Shown: positions 8,062-14,767 of the stretch, one piece after another
Layout of the letters: every line of letters begins with the position of its first letter
How positions within the stretch are numbered: position 1 is the first letter of the stretch
From: an uncultured Oscillospiraceae bacterium
GTDB lineage: Bacteria; Bacillota; Clostridia; Oscillospirales; Oscillospiraceae
DNA length: 22,036 bases
Direction: 5' to 3'
Assembly (NCBI GenBank): GCA_934511545.1
Contig: CAKSWM010000002.1
Coordinates: 1-22,036, forward strand
The notes under the pieces: model-generated
Told to the model about the DNA's origin: nothing
Databases searched by the model: none
The model's input: only the letters and a program-made list of their open reading frames with translations
Position numbers and translations under genes: made by a program

Positions 8062-8637
8062 ATGAGAAAAAAGATGACGCTTCGCTGCATCTGCGAGGGT
8101 GCGGTCATGCTCGCGCTGGCAATGGCGCTCAACGCGGCCAAGGTCTGGCAGATGCCGAACGGAGGCTCCGTCGATCTGTCGATGATACCGATGTTCTTCT
8201 TTGCTATCCGCTGGGGCGCGGGCCCCGGAGTGCTCGTCAGCTTTGCTTTCGGCCTGCTCCAGATGTTTGTTGACGGCGCGGTGTCCTATGGCTGGCAGTC
8301 GATGCTGCTGGATTATCTCGTCGCTTTCGCGCCGCTCGGCCTGTGCGGCCTGTTCCGCGGCAAAAAGGGCGGGATATTCTGGGGTATCGGGCTCGGCGCT
8401 TTTCTGCGCTTCGTAGTGCACTTCATAAGCGGCATAACGATATATGCGATCCTCGTTCCGACGGAGCTGTTCAGCGTCACCTTTACCAGCCCGTGGATGT
8501 ATTCTCTTGTGTATAACGGAAGCTATATGCTGATCGACACCGCGCTGTGCTATGTTGTGTTTGCCGCGCTGTATAAGCCCCTGAACAGGTACATTCTCGC
8601 AAAGGACGTGACTGAAACGGGGCGCGCCGGAAATTAA
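8062..8637 (+). CDS. thiT: energy-coupled thiamine transporter substrate-binding subunit ThiT
   Basis: ThiT is the membrane S-component that captures thiamine with very high affinity and works with the shared ECF module (EcfA, EcfA', EcfT, not in this window). The 191-residue protein is almost all hydrophobic, with about six membrane helices. It has the family segment WQMPNGGSVDLSMIPM (29-44), GLLQMFVDG, LLDYLVAFAPLGLCGLF and FVVHFISGITIYA, which contribute the thiamine pocket in known ThiT structures. The ATG at 8062 follows CGGAGGG. Placement right behind a TPP riboswitch independently supports thiamine as substrate. It is the only gene between the riboswitch terminator and the rpmH promoter. 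Confidence 0.94.
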   Translation: MRKKMTLRCICEGAVMLALAMALNAAKVWQMPNGGSVDLSMIPMFFFAIRWGAGPGVLVSFAFGLLQMFVDGAVSYGWQSMLLDYLVAFAPLGLCGLFRGKKGGIFWGIGLGAFLRFVVHFISGITIYAILVPTELFSVTFTSPWMYSLVYNGSYMLIDTALCYVVFAALYKPLNRYILAKDVTETGRAGN

Positions 8638-8640
8638 GCA

Positions 8641-8670
8641 TTGACACCTCAGTATACAATAATGTATAAT
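8641..8670 (+). promoter_or_regulatory. strong sigma-A promoter of the rpmH cluster
   Basis: TTGACA (8641-8646) and TATAAT (8665-8670) are both perfect consensus hexamers, with an 18-base spacer. It begins four bases after the thiT stop. A start site near 8677 is expected, inside the first arm of the following hairpin. Confidence 0.85.
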
Positions 8671-8675
8671 AACAG

Positions 8676-8704
8676 TCCGGCGGCACGCGCCGCCGGAATT
8701 TTTA
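8676..8704 (+). terminator. GC-rich hairpin with T tract at the rpmH transcript start
   Basis: TCCGGCGGC (8676-8684) and GCCGCCGGA (8689-8697) form a perfect 9-bp stem with loop ACGC, followed by ATTTTTA. It has the shape of an intrinsic terminator and would end thiT readthrough. Because it lies directly at the expected rpmH start site, it could instead protect the 5' end of the rpmH mRNA. Confidence 0.7.
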
Positions 8705-8707
8705 CGT

Positions 8708-8737
8708 CAACTACCGCGGCAGTTCCTGCCGCCGTTG
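8708..8737 (+). promoter_or_regulatory. leader hairpin upstream of rpmH
   Basis: GCGGCAG (8716-8722) pairs perfectly with CTGCCGC (8726-8732) around a TTC loop, extended outward by CAAC (8708-8711) with GTTG (8734-8737). It lies 17 bases before the rpmH ribosome site. It may control translation or stability of the leader; no ligand or protein motif was recognised. Confidence 0.5.
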
Positions 8738-8768
8738 AGTATAACTAACCGAAAGGAGTGCACAAAAG

Positions 8769-8903
8769 ATGCTTCGTACCTACCAGCCCAAGAAGCGCCA
8801 GCGCAAGAAGGAGCACGGCTTCCGCAAGAGAATGGCTACCGCCAACGGCCGCAAGGTCCTCGCCCGCCGCAGAGCAAAGGGCCGCAAGAAGCTCAGCTAC
8901 TGA
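8769..8903 (+). CDS. rpmH: 50S ribosomal protein L34
   Basis: L34 is a very small, basic protein of the large ribosomal subunit. The reading frame encodes 44 residues, the typical length, starting [19 protein letters not shown] and continuing with [27 protein letters not shown] sequence (given here as [20 protein letters not shown]). The ATG follows AAAGGAG by ten bases. It is the first gene of the conserved rpmH-rnpA-yidD-yidC-khpB cluster and is driven by the strong promoter at 8641-8670. In many Firmicutes rpmH sits next to dnaA at the origin; here thiT is upstream. Confidence 0.97.
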   Translation: MLRTYQPKKRQRKKEHGFRKRMATANGRKVLARRRAKGRKKLSY

Positions 8904-8945
8904 GTTGTCCCCCAGCTTTAAACATTTACCGGAGTTGAGGCAGCT

Positions 8946-9308
8946 TTGAAATTTTCGGAAACCTTAACGAAGAATTACGAGTTCCGCCGCCTTTACTCCA
9001 AGGGAAAGACCGCTGTCACACCGATGGTCGCGGTCTATTGCCGCAAGACAGGGCGGAACAAAAACCGCATAGGATTCACCGTCAGCAACAAACTCGGCAA
9101 GGCAGTCAGAAGAAACAAAACACGGCGCAGACTGCGCGAGATATACCGTCTGCATGAGGACGAGCTCGCCGTTGGCCGCGATATCGTGATCGTCGCCCGC
9201 ATGAAGGCGATGACAGCAGATTACCGCGCGCTGGAAAAGTCGCTTCTGAGCGCTTTCCGAATGCTGGAGCTGTTTTCCGGTGAGATTACTCAAGGTGATG
9301 AGCGATGA
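8946..9308 (+). CDS. rnpA: ribonuclease P protein component
   Basis: RnpA is the protein cofactor of the RNase P ribozyme, which matures tRNA 5' ends. The 120-residue basic protein has the N-terminal substrate-contact segment (KNYEFRRLYSKGK, 9-21), GFTVSNKLGKAV and the RNR motif RRNKTRRRLRE (55-65), all diagnostic. It uses a TTG start: GGAG at 8931-8934 and GAGG at 8937-8940 precede it, and the family N-terminus begins right there. Its last codons overlap the yidD start (ATGA), so the two are translationally coupled. Confidence 0.96.
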   Translation: MKFSETLTKNYEFRRLYSKGKTAVTPMVAVYCRKTGRNKNRIGFTVSNKLGKAVRRNKTRRRLREIYRLHEDELAVGRDIVIVARMKAMTADYRALEKSLLSAFRMLELFSGEITQGDER

Positions 9309-9523
9309 CAAAACTGCTTATCGCCTTAGTGACATTTTACCGGAAAAGCATTTCCCCGATGACAAAACCGTGCTGCCGTTTCGTTCCGACGTGTTCGGAA
9401 TATGCCCTTGAGGCCCTGAAGAAATACGGCTGGGCAAGGGGATCCCTGCTCGCCGTGAAACGGCTGTGCCGATGCCACCCCTTTCACCGCGGGGTGCACG
9501 ATTTCTACGACCCCGTGCCGTAG
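9305..9523 (+). CDS. yidD: membrane protein insertion efficiency factor YidD
   Basis: YidD is a small protein at the inner face of the membrane that assists YidC-dependent insertion. The 72 residues show the hallmark cysteine pattern CCRFVPTCSEYALEAL and the C-terminal HPFHRGVHDFYDPVP (close to the usual HPGGxDPVP), after an N-terminal amphipathic/hydrophobic stretch. The ATG at 9305 overlaps the rnpA stop by four bases. yidC starts 26 bases after its stop, keeping the usual cluster order. Confidence 0.95.
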   Translation: MTKLLIALVTFYRKSISPMTKPCCRFVPTCSEYALEALKKYGWARGSLLAVKRLCRCHPFHRGVHDFYDPVP

Positions 9524-9549
9524 AAAAAAACAAAGATTGGAGCGACCGA

Positions 9550-10848
9550 ATGTCATTTATAACCAAACCCTTCTCGTGGTTGCTTCTGCAATTATACTAT
9601 CTCTTCAATAACTATGGCGTTGCGATCATAATGTTCGCCGTCGTTGTCAAGCTTATCATGCTTCCGTTCCAGATGAAGAGCAAGCGCAGCATGATGCGCA
9701 TGAGCCGCTTCACGCCCAGACTCAAGGAGCTGGAAAAGAAGTATGAGGGCAACAAGCAGAAGTATCAGGAGGAAGTGGCAAAACTCTACAGAGAAGAGAA
9801 GATCAACCCCATGTCGGGCTGTCTCTGGTCACTCATTCCGTTTCCCATCCTCATCGCGCTTTACAGCGTCATACGCCAGCCGCTGACCAAGATAATGGGC
9901 CTTGCAGCCGATCAGGTCGCCGCGGTCACGGAAAAGTTTACCGCTATGGGACTTTTCGCCTCCGGAAGCGGCACGGGAGGAGCCTATACCGAGATAAAGC
10001 TTTCCGAGCTTATTCACAGCAACTGGGCTGATGTCGGAACACTTTTCTCCGACTTCGCGGACAAGCTCATCGACATCGACTGGAGCTTTCTCGGGCTCAA
10101 TCTCGGCGACAAGCCGCAGTGGAACTTCTTTACGAAGGTCAACTGGGGCGACGTTCACGAATGGCTGCCGGCTCTCGGCCTGTTCCTGATCCCGTTCATC
10201 TCCGCCTTCCTTTCATGGCTGAGTATGAAGATCAGCAACTCTGCAAGCCCGCAGACCGATCAGACTCAGGGCAGCATGAAGAGCATGATGCTGTTTATGC
10301 CCTTGATGAGCGTCTATATCTGCTTTGTCATGCCCGCCGCGCTGGGCATTTACTGGATAGCGAACAGCCTTCTGGCCATCATCCAGGACGTTATCCTGAC
10401 GGCGCGCTACAACCGCCTGCTTGACATCGAGGACGCGGACAGGATAGCCCGCGAAAGGCAGCGCGAGGAGGAGCTTGCCAAAAAGCGTGAGGAGACCGAG
10501 AAGCTGCGCGCCGCGGGCGAGACCACCCGCAACCCCAACACCAGCAAGCGCAGGATACAGGCCAAGGAAAAGGCAAAGGACGACGAGCGCGTTGCCGTCG
10601 TGCGCGCGCAGGAAAAGGCGGAGCGCCGCGCAAGACTCGGCATCGAGCTTGAAACGGAGGAAACGCCCGACTCTCAGGTCGGCAGCCGCCGCTATGCCCG
10701 CGGCAGGGCCTACGTCGCCGACAGATACACCGATCCTGCGGCGGCCGGAGAGGACGCCGAAGAGGTTTCCGCGCAGGAGACAGAGGTTCCGGCGGAAGAA
10801 GCCGCCGAAAGCGCCGGCACCCGGAACGGCGAGGATACCGAAGCCTGA
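9550..10848 (+). CDS. yidC: membrane protein insertase YidC/Oxa1 family
   Basis: Inserts and folds integral membrane proteins alone or with SecYEG. The 432-residue protein begins almost at once with a membrane helix (YGVAIIMFAVVVKLIMLPF), followed by the cytosolic coiled-coil loop (MKSKRSMMRMSRFTPRLKEL, with the conserved groove arginine), KINPMSGCLWSLIPFPILIALY and, further on, LMSVYICFVMPAALGIYWIANS. About 100 residues of extracytoplasmic sequence separate the latter two parts. The last ~130 residues are a charged Lys/Arg- then Glu/Ala-rich tail, common in clostridial YidC and suited to ribosome contact. An upstream in-frame ATG at 9466 lies inside yidD; the ATG at 9550 is preferred because TTGGAG precedes it by about seven bases. 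No lipobox is present. Confidence 0.95.
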   Translation: MSFITKPFSWLLLQLYYLFNNYGVAIIMFAVVVKLIMLPFQMKSKRSMMRMSRFTPRLKELEKKYEGNKQKYQEEVAKLYREEKINPMSGCLWSLIPFPILIALYSVIRQPLTKIMGLAADQVAAVTEKFTAMGLFASGSGTGGAYTEIKLSELIHSNWADVGTLFSDFADKLIDIDWSFLGLNLGDKPQWNFFTKVNWGDVHEWLPALGLFLIPFISAFLSWLSMKISNSASPQTDQTQGSMKSMMLFMPLMSVYICFVMPAALGIYWIANSLLAIIQDVILTARYNRLLDIEDADRIARERQREEELAKKREETEKLRAAGETTRNPNTSKRRIQAKEKAKDDERVAVVRAQEKAERRARLGIELETEETPDSQVGSRRYARGRAYVADRYTDPAAAGEDAEEVSAQETEVPAEEAAESAGTRNGEDTEA

Positions 10849-10932
10849 GGAACTGCCGATAAACGGCCGTATGACCGGCCCGATCGGAGCCTCCGAAAAG
10901 AACAAAAGCAAAGAATAACGGGAGATTCCTTT

Positions 10933-11607
10933 ATGACAAATACAATCGAAGTAACTGGAAAGACCGAGGAGGAGGCCATTGCCGCGGCACTGGCCGAGCT
11001 TGGCCTGGAGCGTGACGATACCTCCATCGAGATAGTACAGCGCTCAAAATCCGGATTTCTCGGCATAGGCGCAGCTCCCGCCATCGTCAGAATCAGCTAT
11101 GAGACCCGCGAGGAGACTCAGGAGGACAAGGTCCGCAAATTTCTGACCGGACTTCTTGAACACATGGGAGTGTCTGCGGAGATAGAGATCAGCACCTGCG
11201 AAAACGGCGGGCTGGACGTCAGCCTCAGCGGAGAAAACATGGGCGCGATCATCGGGCGTAGGGGAGAAACGCTCGACGCGATCCAGCATCTGACCAACTA
11301 TTCCGTCAACAGGGGCGCGGAAAAGCGCATGCATATCAATGTTGACGCCGAGAATTACCGCAGCAAGCGCGAGGAGTCGCTTGTGCGTCTGGCGGAAAAA
11401 ATGGCTGCCAAAGCTGTTAAGTACCGCCGCAGCATGGCGCTTGAGCCGATGAACTCATATGAGCGCCATGTGATCCACACCGCCCTTCAGGATTATGAAG
11501 GCGTGACCACCAGCTCTACAGGCACCGAGCCCAACCGCCGCGTCGTTGTGTCCTATGTGCGTAGCGAACAGAGCGCAAACAAGCACCAGGTCAAGGAGTG
11601 GAGCTGA
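10933..11607 (+). CDS. khpB: Jag/KhpB RNA-binding protein (Jag-N, KH, R3H)
   Basis: KhpB (Jag, EloR) is an RNA-binding regulator that in pneumococcus pairs with KhpA and controls cell elongation. The 224-residue protein has a Jag N-terminal domain (1-55, with KSGFLGIGAAPA), a KH domain with GRRG at 108-111 (variant of GxxG), and an R3H domain with SYERHVIHTAL (R178, H182). Its start follows CGGGAGA. It follows yidC by 84 bases, the standard order. In many Firmicutes mnmE would come next; here acpP follows instead. Confidence 0.95.
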   Translation: MTNTIEVTGKTEEEAIAAALAELGLERDDTSIEIVQRSKSGFLGIGAAPAIVRISYETREETQEDKVRKFLTGLLEHMGVSAEIEISTCENGGLDVSLSGENMGAIIGRRGETLDAIQHLTNYSVNRGAEKRMHINVDAENYRSKREESLVRLAEKMAAKAVKYRRSMALEPMNSYERHVIHTALQDYEGVTTSSTGTEPNRRVVVSYVRSEQSANKHQVKEWS

Positions 11608-11616
11608 AAAAACACG

Positions 11617-11645
11617 GGACGGCGGGAGCGCAGCCCCTGCCGTCC
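11617..11645 (+). other. hairpin between khpB and acpP
   Basis: GGACGGC (11617-11623) and GCCGTCC (11639-11645) pair perfectly, with GGG/CCC continuing inside. No T run follows, so it is unlikely to stop transcription. It may be an mRNA processing or stability element that separates acpP from the rpmH cluster message. Confidence 0.45.
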
Positions 11646-11677
11646 GTAAGCCAAGCCTAACGGGGAAAGGAAAAACT

Positions 11678-11902
11678 ATGTTCGAAAAGATTCGCACTCT
11701 TCTTGCGCGGCAGCTCGAGATAGACGAGTCCGAGATAACGATGGACACCAATATCATCGAGGATCTCGGCGCGGATTCCCTTGACGTTGTCGAGCTTATC
11801 ATGTCCATGGAGGAAGAATACGGCATCTTCATAACCGACGAGGACGCGAAGGACCTCTTCACCGTTCGTCAGGTAGTGGAGTTTCTCAATGACCGTGTGT
11901 GA
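11678..11902 (+). CDS. acpP: acyl carrier protein
   Basis: ACP carries growing acyl chains on a phosphopantetheine arm during fatty acid synthesis. The 74-residue acidic protein has the attachment motif LGADSLDVVEL with serine 34, and the usual helix pattern ending FTVRQVVEFLNDRV. The ATG at 11678 follows GGGGAAAGG. An upstream extension of the frame overlaps the end of khpB and has no ACP similarity, so the shorter start is used. No other fatty acid synthesis gene is nearby, so it is detached from a fab operon. A bidirectional terminator follows at 11945-11979. Confidence 0.95.
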   Translation: MFEKIRTLLARQLEIDESEITMDTNIIEDLGADSLDVVELIMSMEEEYGIFITDEDAKDLFTVRQVVEFLNDRV

Positions 11903-11944
11903 CAGCTTTCTCACAGGGATATAAAAAACAGATTTAAACCGTAA

Positions 11945-11979
11945 TATGCCCCCGGCTGCATAAAGCAGCCGGGGGCATA
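11945..11979. terminator. bidirectional terminator between acpP and cotJC
   Basis: TATGCCCCCGGCTGC (11945-11959) and GCAGCCGGGGGCATA (11965-11979) form a perfect 15-bp stem with a five-base loop. Forward, it is followed by CTGTTTC; in reverse, by TTACGGTTTAAATCTGTTTTTT-type sequence. It ends both convergent units. A second small stem (11989-11994 with 12006-12011) lies closer to cotJC. The hairpin sequence recurs at 18211-18240. Confidence 0.88.
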
Positions 11980-12028
11980 CTGTTTCAAAGACCGGTTTTC
12001 TGATACGGTCTGGGTGCCGCCTCCGGAG

Positions 12029-12625
12029 CTAACGGTCAAATGCCGGGTTGACGGCGTATACGTTCTTCTGGTCCATCTTTTCCGTTGCCAGCCGCAGCGC
12101 CTCGCCGAAGCGCTGGAAATGGACGACCTCACGCTGGCGCAGGAACTTGATAACGTCGTTTACATCCGGGTCATCGCTCAGGCGAAGGATGTTGTCATAG
12201 GTGGTTCTTGCTTTCTGCTCTGCTGCCATGTCCTCCGTCAGGTCGGTTATGATGTCGCCCTTGACGCCGATTGTCGCGGCGGTCCAGGGCGTGCCGGAGG
12301 CGAACTGCGGGTAAATCCCCGCGGTGTGATCGACAAAGTAGGCGTCAAAACCGGCGCGTTTTATCTCCTCGGGCGTCATGCTGCGGGTGAGCTGGTGTAC
12401 GATGGTCCCGACCATTTCAAAATGACCGAGCTCTTCCGTGCCTATATCCGTCAGCAGACCCTTCAGCTCCGGATAGGGCATGGCATAGCGCTGGCTCAGA
12501 TAGCGCAGCGACGCGCCGAGCTCGCCGTCCGGGCCGCCGTACTGGGAGATGATGAATTTCGCCAGCGTCGGATTCGGGTTCGCGATCTTTACGGGGTATT
12601 GAAGTTTCTTTTCATATACGAACAT
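12029..12625 (-). CDS. cotJC: spore coat manganese catalase CotJC
   Basis: CotJC is a manganese-catalase-family spore coat protein. The 198-residue four-helix protein keeps plausible di-metal ligands in order: E35 (GELGASLRY), E65 and H68 (TEELGHFEMV), E136 (MAAEQKARTTYDN) and H169 with E166 (REVVHF). The length is typical of CotJC, with no long C-terminal extension. Its ATG at 12625 directly abuts the stop codon of the upstream gene with no bases between, and GGGAGG lies inside that gene's 3' end, so translation is probably coupled. It ends toward the shared terminator at 11945-11979. Expression in the mother cell during sporulation is the expected pattern for this family. Confidence 0.95.
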   Translation of the reverse strand: MFVYEKKLQYPVKIANPNPTLAKFIISQYGGPDGELGASLRYLSQRYAMPYPELKGLLTDIGTEELGHFEMVGTIVHQLTRSMTPEEIKRAGFDAYFVDHTAGIYPQFASGTPWTAATIGVKGDIITDLTEDMAAEQKARTTYDNILRLSDDPDVNDVIKFLRQREVVHFQRFGEALRLATEKMDQKNVYAVNPAFDR

Positions 12626-13078
12626 TCAGCGTGCGCGCCTCCCTTCGCTGTAATCCCACGGCCACGGGTTTTCCAGCCATACATATTTCTTCATGCCGAG
12701 CAGATCGGTCGTCTGAACGGGGCCGTATAGCTCGACGTAGCGCTTTCTGCCCTCTTTTGCGAGTTCGAGACAGGTTTGCAGGTTCTCAAACGCCGTCTCG
12801 TCGTCTTTATGGGTGTCGAGATACAGTATCAGCTCGTGCACCACAAAGTCCAGCGCCATCAGCTCCCGCAGGGGAGTGCATACGTCCGGCGGAGTGTTGA
12901 CCATGTTCATAAAGGGCAGGTCGAGCCCGGGGAATAGCGTGCCGCGCGCCAGCGCCTCTTTGGGGTCGTACTGCGGTTCCGCGCTCTGCTGAATCGGAAC
13001 GTATGCCAGCGCGAGCGGAGCGCATCCCGGCAGCCAGCCGCATTTATAGTTGCAGCTGTTCCTCCTGTTTTCCTCCAA
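12626..13078 (-). CDS. apparent CotJA-CotJB fusion spore coat protein
   Basis: One 150-residue frame contains both small CotJ proteins. Residues 26-56 match CotJA (AYVPIQQ ... YDPKEALARGTLFPGLDLPF), and residues 69-145 match CotJB (LRELMALDFVVHELILYLDTHKDD ... YGPV ... LENPWPWDYS, given here in parts). CotJA and CotJB are normally separate genes ahead of cotJC. No stop, frameshift or internal ribosome site divides them here. The N-terminus adds three cysteines (C9, C13, C19). I chose the TTG at 13078 because AAAGGAGGA precedes it by six bases; a GTG at 13117 is in frame but leaves that ribosome site inside the gene. A 7-bp hairpin (13097-13115) lies in the leader. CotJA/B are known to be needed for coat assembly of CotJC. 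Confidence 0.85.
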   Translation of the reverse strand: MEENRRNSCNYKCGWLPGCAPLALAYVPIQQSAEPQYDPKEALARGTLFPGLDLPFMNMVNTPPDVCTPLRELMALDFVVHELILYLDTHKDDETAFENLQTCLELAKEGRKRYVELYGPVQTTDLLGMKKYVWLENPWPWDYSEGRRAR

Positions 13079-13096
13079 CTGGATTCCTCCTTTTCC

Positions 13097-13115
13097 GCGG
13101 ACGGGAACCGTCCGC
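13097..13115 (-). promoter_or_regulatory. leader hairpin upstream of the cotJ operon
   Basis: GCGGACG (13097-13103) and CGTCCGC (13109-13115) form a perfect 7-bp stem with a five-base loop, directly upstream of the GGAGGA ribosome site (13085-13090 region) on the minus strand. It could affect translation or mRNA stability. It also argues for the TTG start downstream of it. Confidence 0.45.
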
Positions 13116-13195
13116 ACGCCATACTATGTCCGCCGGAGGCCAATGTGCACGGGCGAAACGGATAAAAAACTTTGCAATAATAGGACTTTCCACAA

Positions 13196-13224
13196 TTGAC
13201 AACGTGTAAATGATGTAATATGAT
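13196..13224 (+). promoter_or_regulatory. sigma-A promoter of the CoA-transferase gene
   Basis: TTGACA (13196-13201) is perfect and TATGAT (13219-13224) matches five of six, with exactly 17 bases between. The expected start near 13231 leaves an 84-base, AT-rich leader before the gene. The strength fits the codon bias of the gene it drives. Confidence 0.85.
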
Positions 13225-13228
13225 GAAC

Positions 13229-13257
13229 AATGTATGTTCTATGCAATTTTTTTATGA
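13229..13257 (-). promoter_or_regulatory. candidate SigE-type sporulation promoter for cotJ
   Basis: On the minus strand, TCATAAA (plus 13251-13257) and CATACATT (plus 13229-13236) are 14 bases apart. The -10 agrees with the Bacillus SigE consensus CATACANT and the -35 with its ATA core. cotJ is SigE-controlled in Bacillus, which is established knowledge. The leader would be about 145 bases. The -10 element overlaps the expected start site of the forward CoA-transferase promoter. Confidence 0.5.
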
Positions 13258-13314
13258 CTAAAAAATAAATACATATTTCGGAGACGTTCACTCCGAGAAA
13301 GGACGAAAAACAGA

Positions 13315-14625
13315 ATGACCTACCAGGATTACCAGAAGATGTATGAGGAGAAAAAGGGTACCGTTCAGGACTGCCTTGACCTTATCCAGTCCGGCGATGT
13401 TATCATGTGCTCCAACAACTACAACGAGACCACCGTTATCTTCGATCATCTCCACGAGATAGCCGACCGCGTTGACAATGTCTGGATTTACAAATCCCGC
13501 ATCGGCGAGTATCCGTTCCTCATCACCCCGGGCATGAACGGAAAGATCAACTCCATGAACTATTTCTACGGCCCTGTCTACCGCAAGGCTCACAGACTGC
13601 TCAACGCCAGCTTCATCCCCGTCGATCTGCCCAACTACTACTTCAAGACCGAGGCCCACAAGCCCAGCACCATCTTCATGGCCTGCGTCTCCCCCATGGA
13701 TGAGAACGGCGATATGTACATCGGCATGAACCAGACCGTCGAGTATTATGCCGTCAAGGACGCCGTTGAGAAGCACAAGAAGATCATCCTTGAGGTCAAC
13801 CCCAACCTTACCTATATGAGAGGCTCCGTCAAGATCAACATCAAGGACGTCACCATCCTTACCGAGGTCAACACCCCCGAGTACACCACCAAGCCCATCG
13901 TCACCACCGAGGATGAGGACAAGATCGGCCGCATGGTCGCGGACCTCATCGAGGACGGCGACACCATCCAGATGGGCATCGGCGGCATCCCCGATACCGT
14001 CGGCAAGTATCTCATGGATAAGAAGGATCTGGGTCTGCACACCGAGCAGTTCACCTCCTCCATGGCTACCCTCATCGACGCCGGCGTCATCACCGGTGCG
14101 CGCAAGGCCTATGACAAGTTCGAGCATGTCGGCGTTTTCGCGGACGGCACCCACGAGCTGTACAAGTATCTGCACGATAATCCGAACTGCGTCATGAAGC
14201 CCGGCTGCGAGGTCGTCAACCCCTTCAATATCGCACGTCAGGACCACATGGTCTCCATCAATACCCTCGTCGAGATCGACCTTACCGGCCAGATCTGCGC
14301 CGAGTCCATCGGACCGACCCAGTACTCCGGTTCCGGCGGCGGCTTCTGCTTCACCCTCGGCACCTACTACGCCGAGCATGGCAAGGGCATCATGGCCTTT
14401 ACCTCCCGCACCAAGAAGGGCATGCCCAAGATCAAGGCTCAGTTGACTCCGGGCGCCGTCGTCACCCACCAGCGCAACTACGTTCAGTATGTTGTCACCG
14501 AGTACGGCGTTGTCGATCTCAAGGGCACCACGGTCCGTGAGCGCGCCCAGGCCCTCATCTCCATCGCCCATCCCGATTTCCGCGAGGAGCTGACCCGCCA
14601 GGCCCGCGAGCTGTTCTACTTCTGA
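13315..14625 (+). CDS. acetyl-CoA hydrolase/transferase-family CoA-transferase (butyryl-CoA:acetate / 4-hydroxybutyrate CoA-transferase-like)
   Basis: Cytoplasmic class I CoA-transferase of the AbfT/But family, which moves CoA between acyl-CoA (such as butyryl-CoA or 4-hydroxybutyryl-CoA) and a carboxylate such as acetate. The 436-residue length is typical. GIGGIPDTV is at 221-229, and DLGLHTEQF places the expected covalent-intermediate glutamate at E244. The usual GxGGQxDF motif reads GSGGGFCFTLG (339-349), so substrate choice may differ from classical But. Codons are strongly biased: isoleucine is almost always ATC, and lysine AAG and threonine ACC dominate, unlike dnaE with frequent ATA. 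This points to very high expression, as expected for an energy-fermentation enzyme. It has its own promoter and terminator. The exact substrate is not determined. Confidence 0.88.
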   Translation: MTYQDYQKMYEEKKGTVQDCLDLIQSGDVIMCSNNYNETTVIFDHLHEIADRVDNVWIYKSRIGEYPFLITPGMNGKINSMNYFYGPVYRKAHRLLNASFIPVDLPNYYFKTEAHKPSTIFMACVSPMDENGDMYIGMNQTVEYYAVKDAVEKHKKIILEVNPNLTYMRGSVKINIKDVTILTEVNTPEYTTKPIVTTEDEDKIGRMVADLIEDGDTIQMGIGGIPDTVGKYLMDKKDLGLHTEQFTSSMATLIDAGVITGARKAYDKFEHVGVFADGTHELYKYLHDNPNCVMKPGCEVVNPFNIARQDHMVSINTLVEIDLTGQICAESIGPTQYSGSGGGFCFTLGTYYAEHGKGIMAFTSRTKKGMPKIKAQLTPGAVVTHQRNYVQYVVTEYGVVDLKGTTVRERAQALISIAHPDFREELTRQARELFYF

Positions 14626-14644
14626 TCGCGGGAAAAACCGATAT

Positions 14645-14677
14645 CCGCGCCCTGACCATTCAGGGCGCGGCTTTTTT
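14645..14677 (+). terminator. intrinsic terminator of the CoA-transferase gene
   Basis: CCGCGCCCTGA (14645-14655) and TCAGGGCGCGG (14660-14670) form a perfect 11-bp stem with loop CCAT, followed by CTTTTTT. This is a textbook intrinsic terminator 20 bases after the stop codon. Confidence 0.95.
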
Positions 14678-14723
14678 ACCACCGGCTTCCGTCCGGCGGA
14701 GCTGACGGCGGCAATAAGCCGCG

Positions 14724-14767
14724 CGGCATAATATGCCGGACATAATTATTTACTTGAATTATGCCGG
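14724..14767. promoter_or_regulatory. palindrome and repeated half-sites at the foldase promoter
   Basis: CGGCATA and TATGCCG (14724-14738) form a perfect 7-1-7 palindrome upstream of the -35. The half-site TATGCCGG recurs at 14760-14767, inside the promoter spacer. CATAATT (14741-14747) and AATTATG (14757-14763) also form an inverted repeat around the -35. Such placement suits repressor operators. The regulator is unknown. Confidence 0.45.

Noticed and set aside
9466..9549. Upstream ATG giving YidC 28 more residues
   Set aside because: The extension lies within yidD and is not hydrophobic; TTGGAG precedes the ATG at 9550.
12014..12730. 238-codon plus-strand frame opposite cotJC
   Set aside because: The manganese-catalase ligands and coupled start on the minus strand identify the real gene.
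13079..13117. GTG start for the CotJA-CotJB fusion
   Set aside because: It would place the leader hairpin and a strong GGAGGA ribosome site inside the coding region; the TTG at 13078 is better placed.
13288..14682. 464-codon open frame on the minus strand opposite the CoA-transferase gene
   Set aside because: It is a by-product of the strong GC-ending codon bias of the plus-strand gene. It lacks family similarity, crosses the terminator and has no suitable ribosome site.
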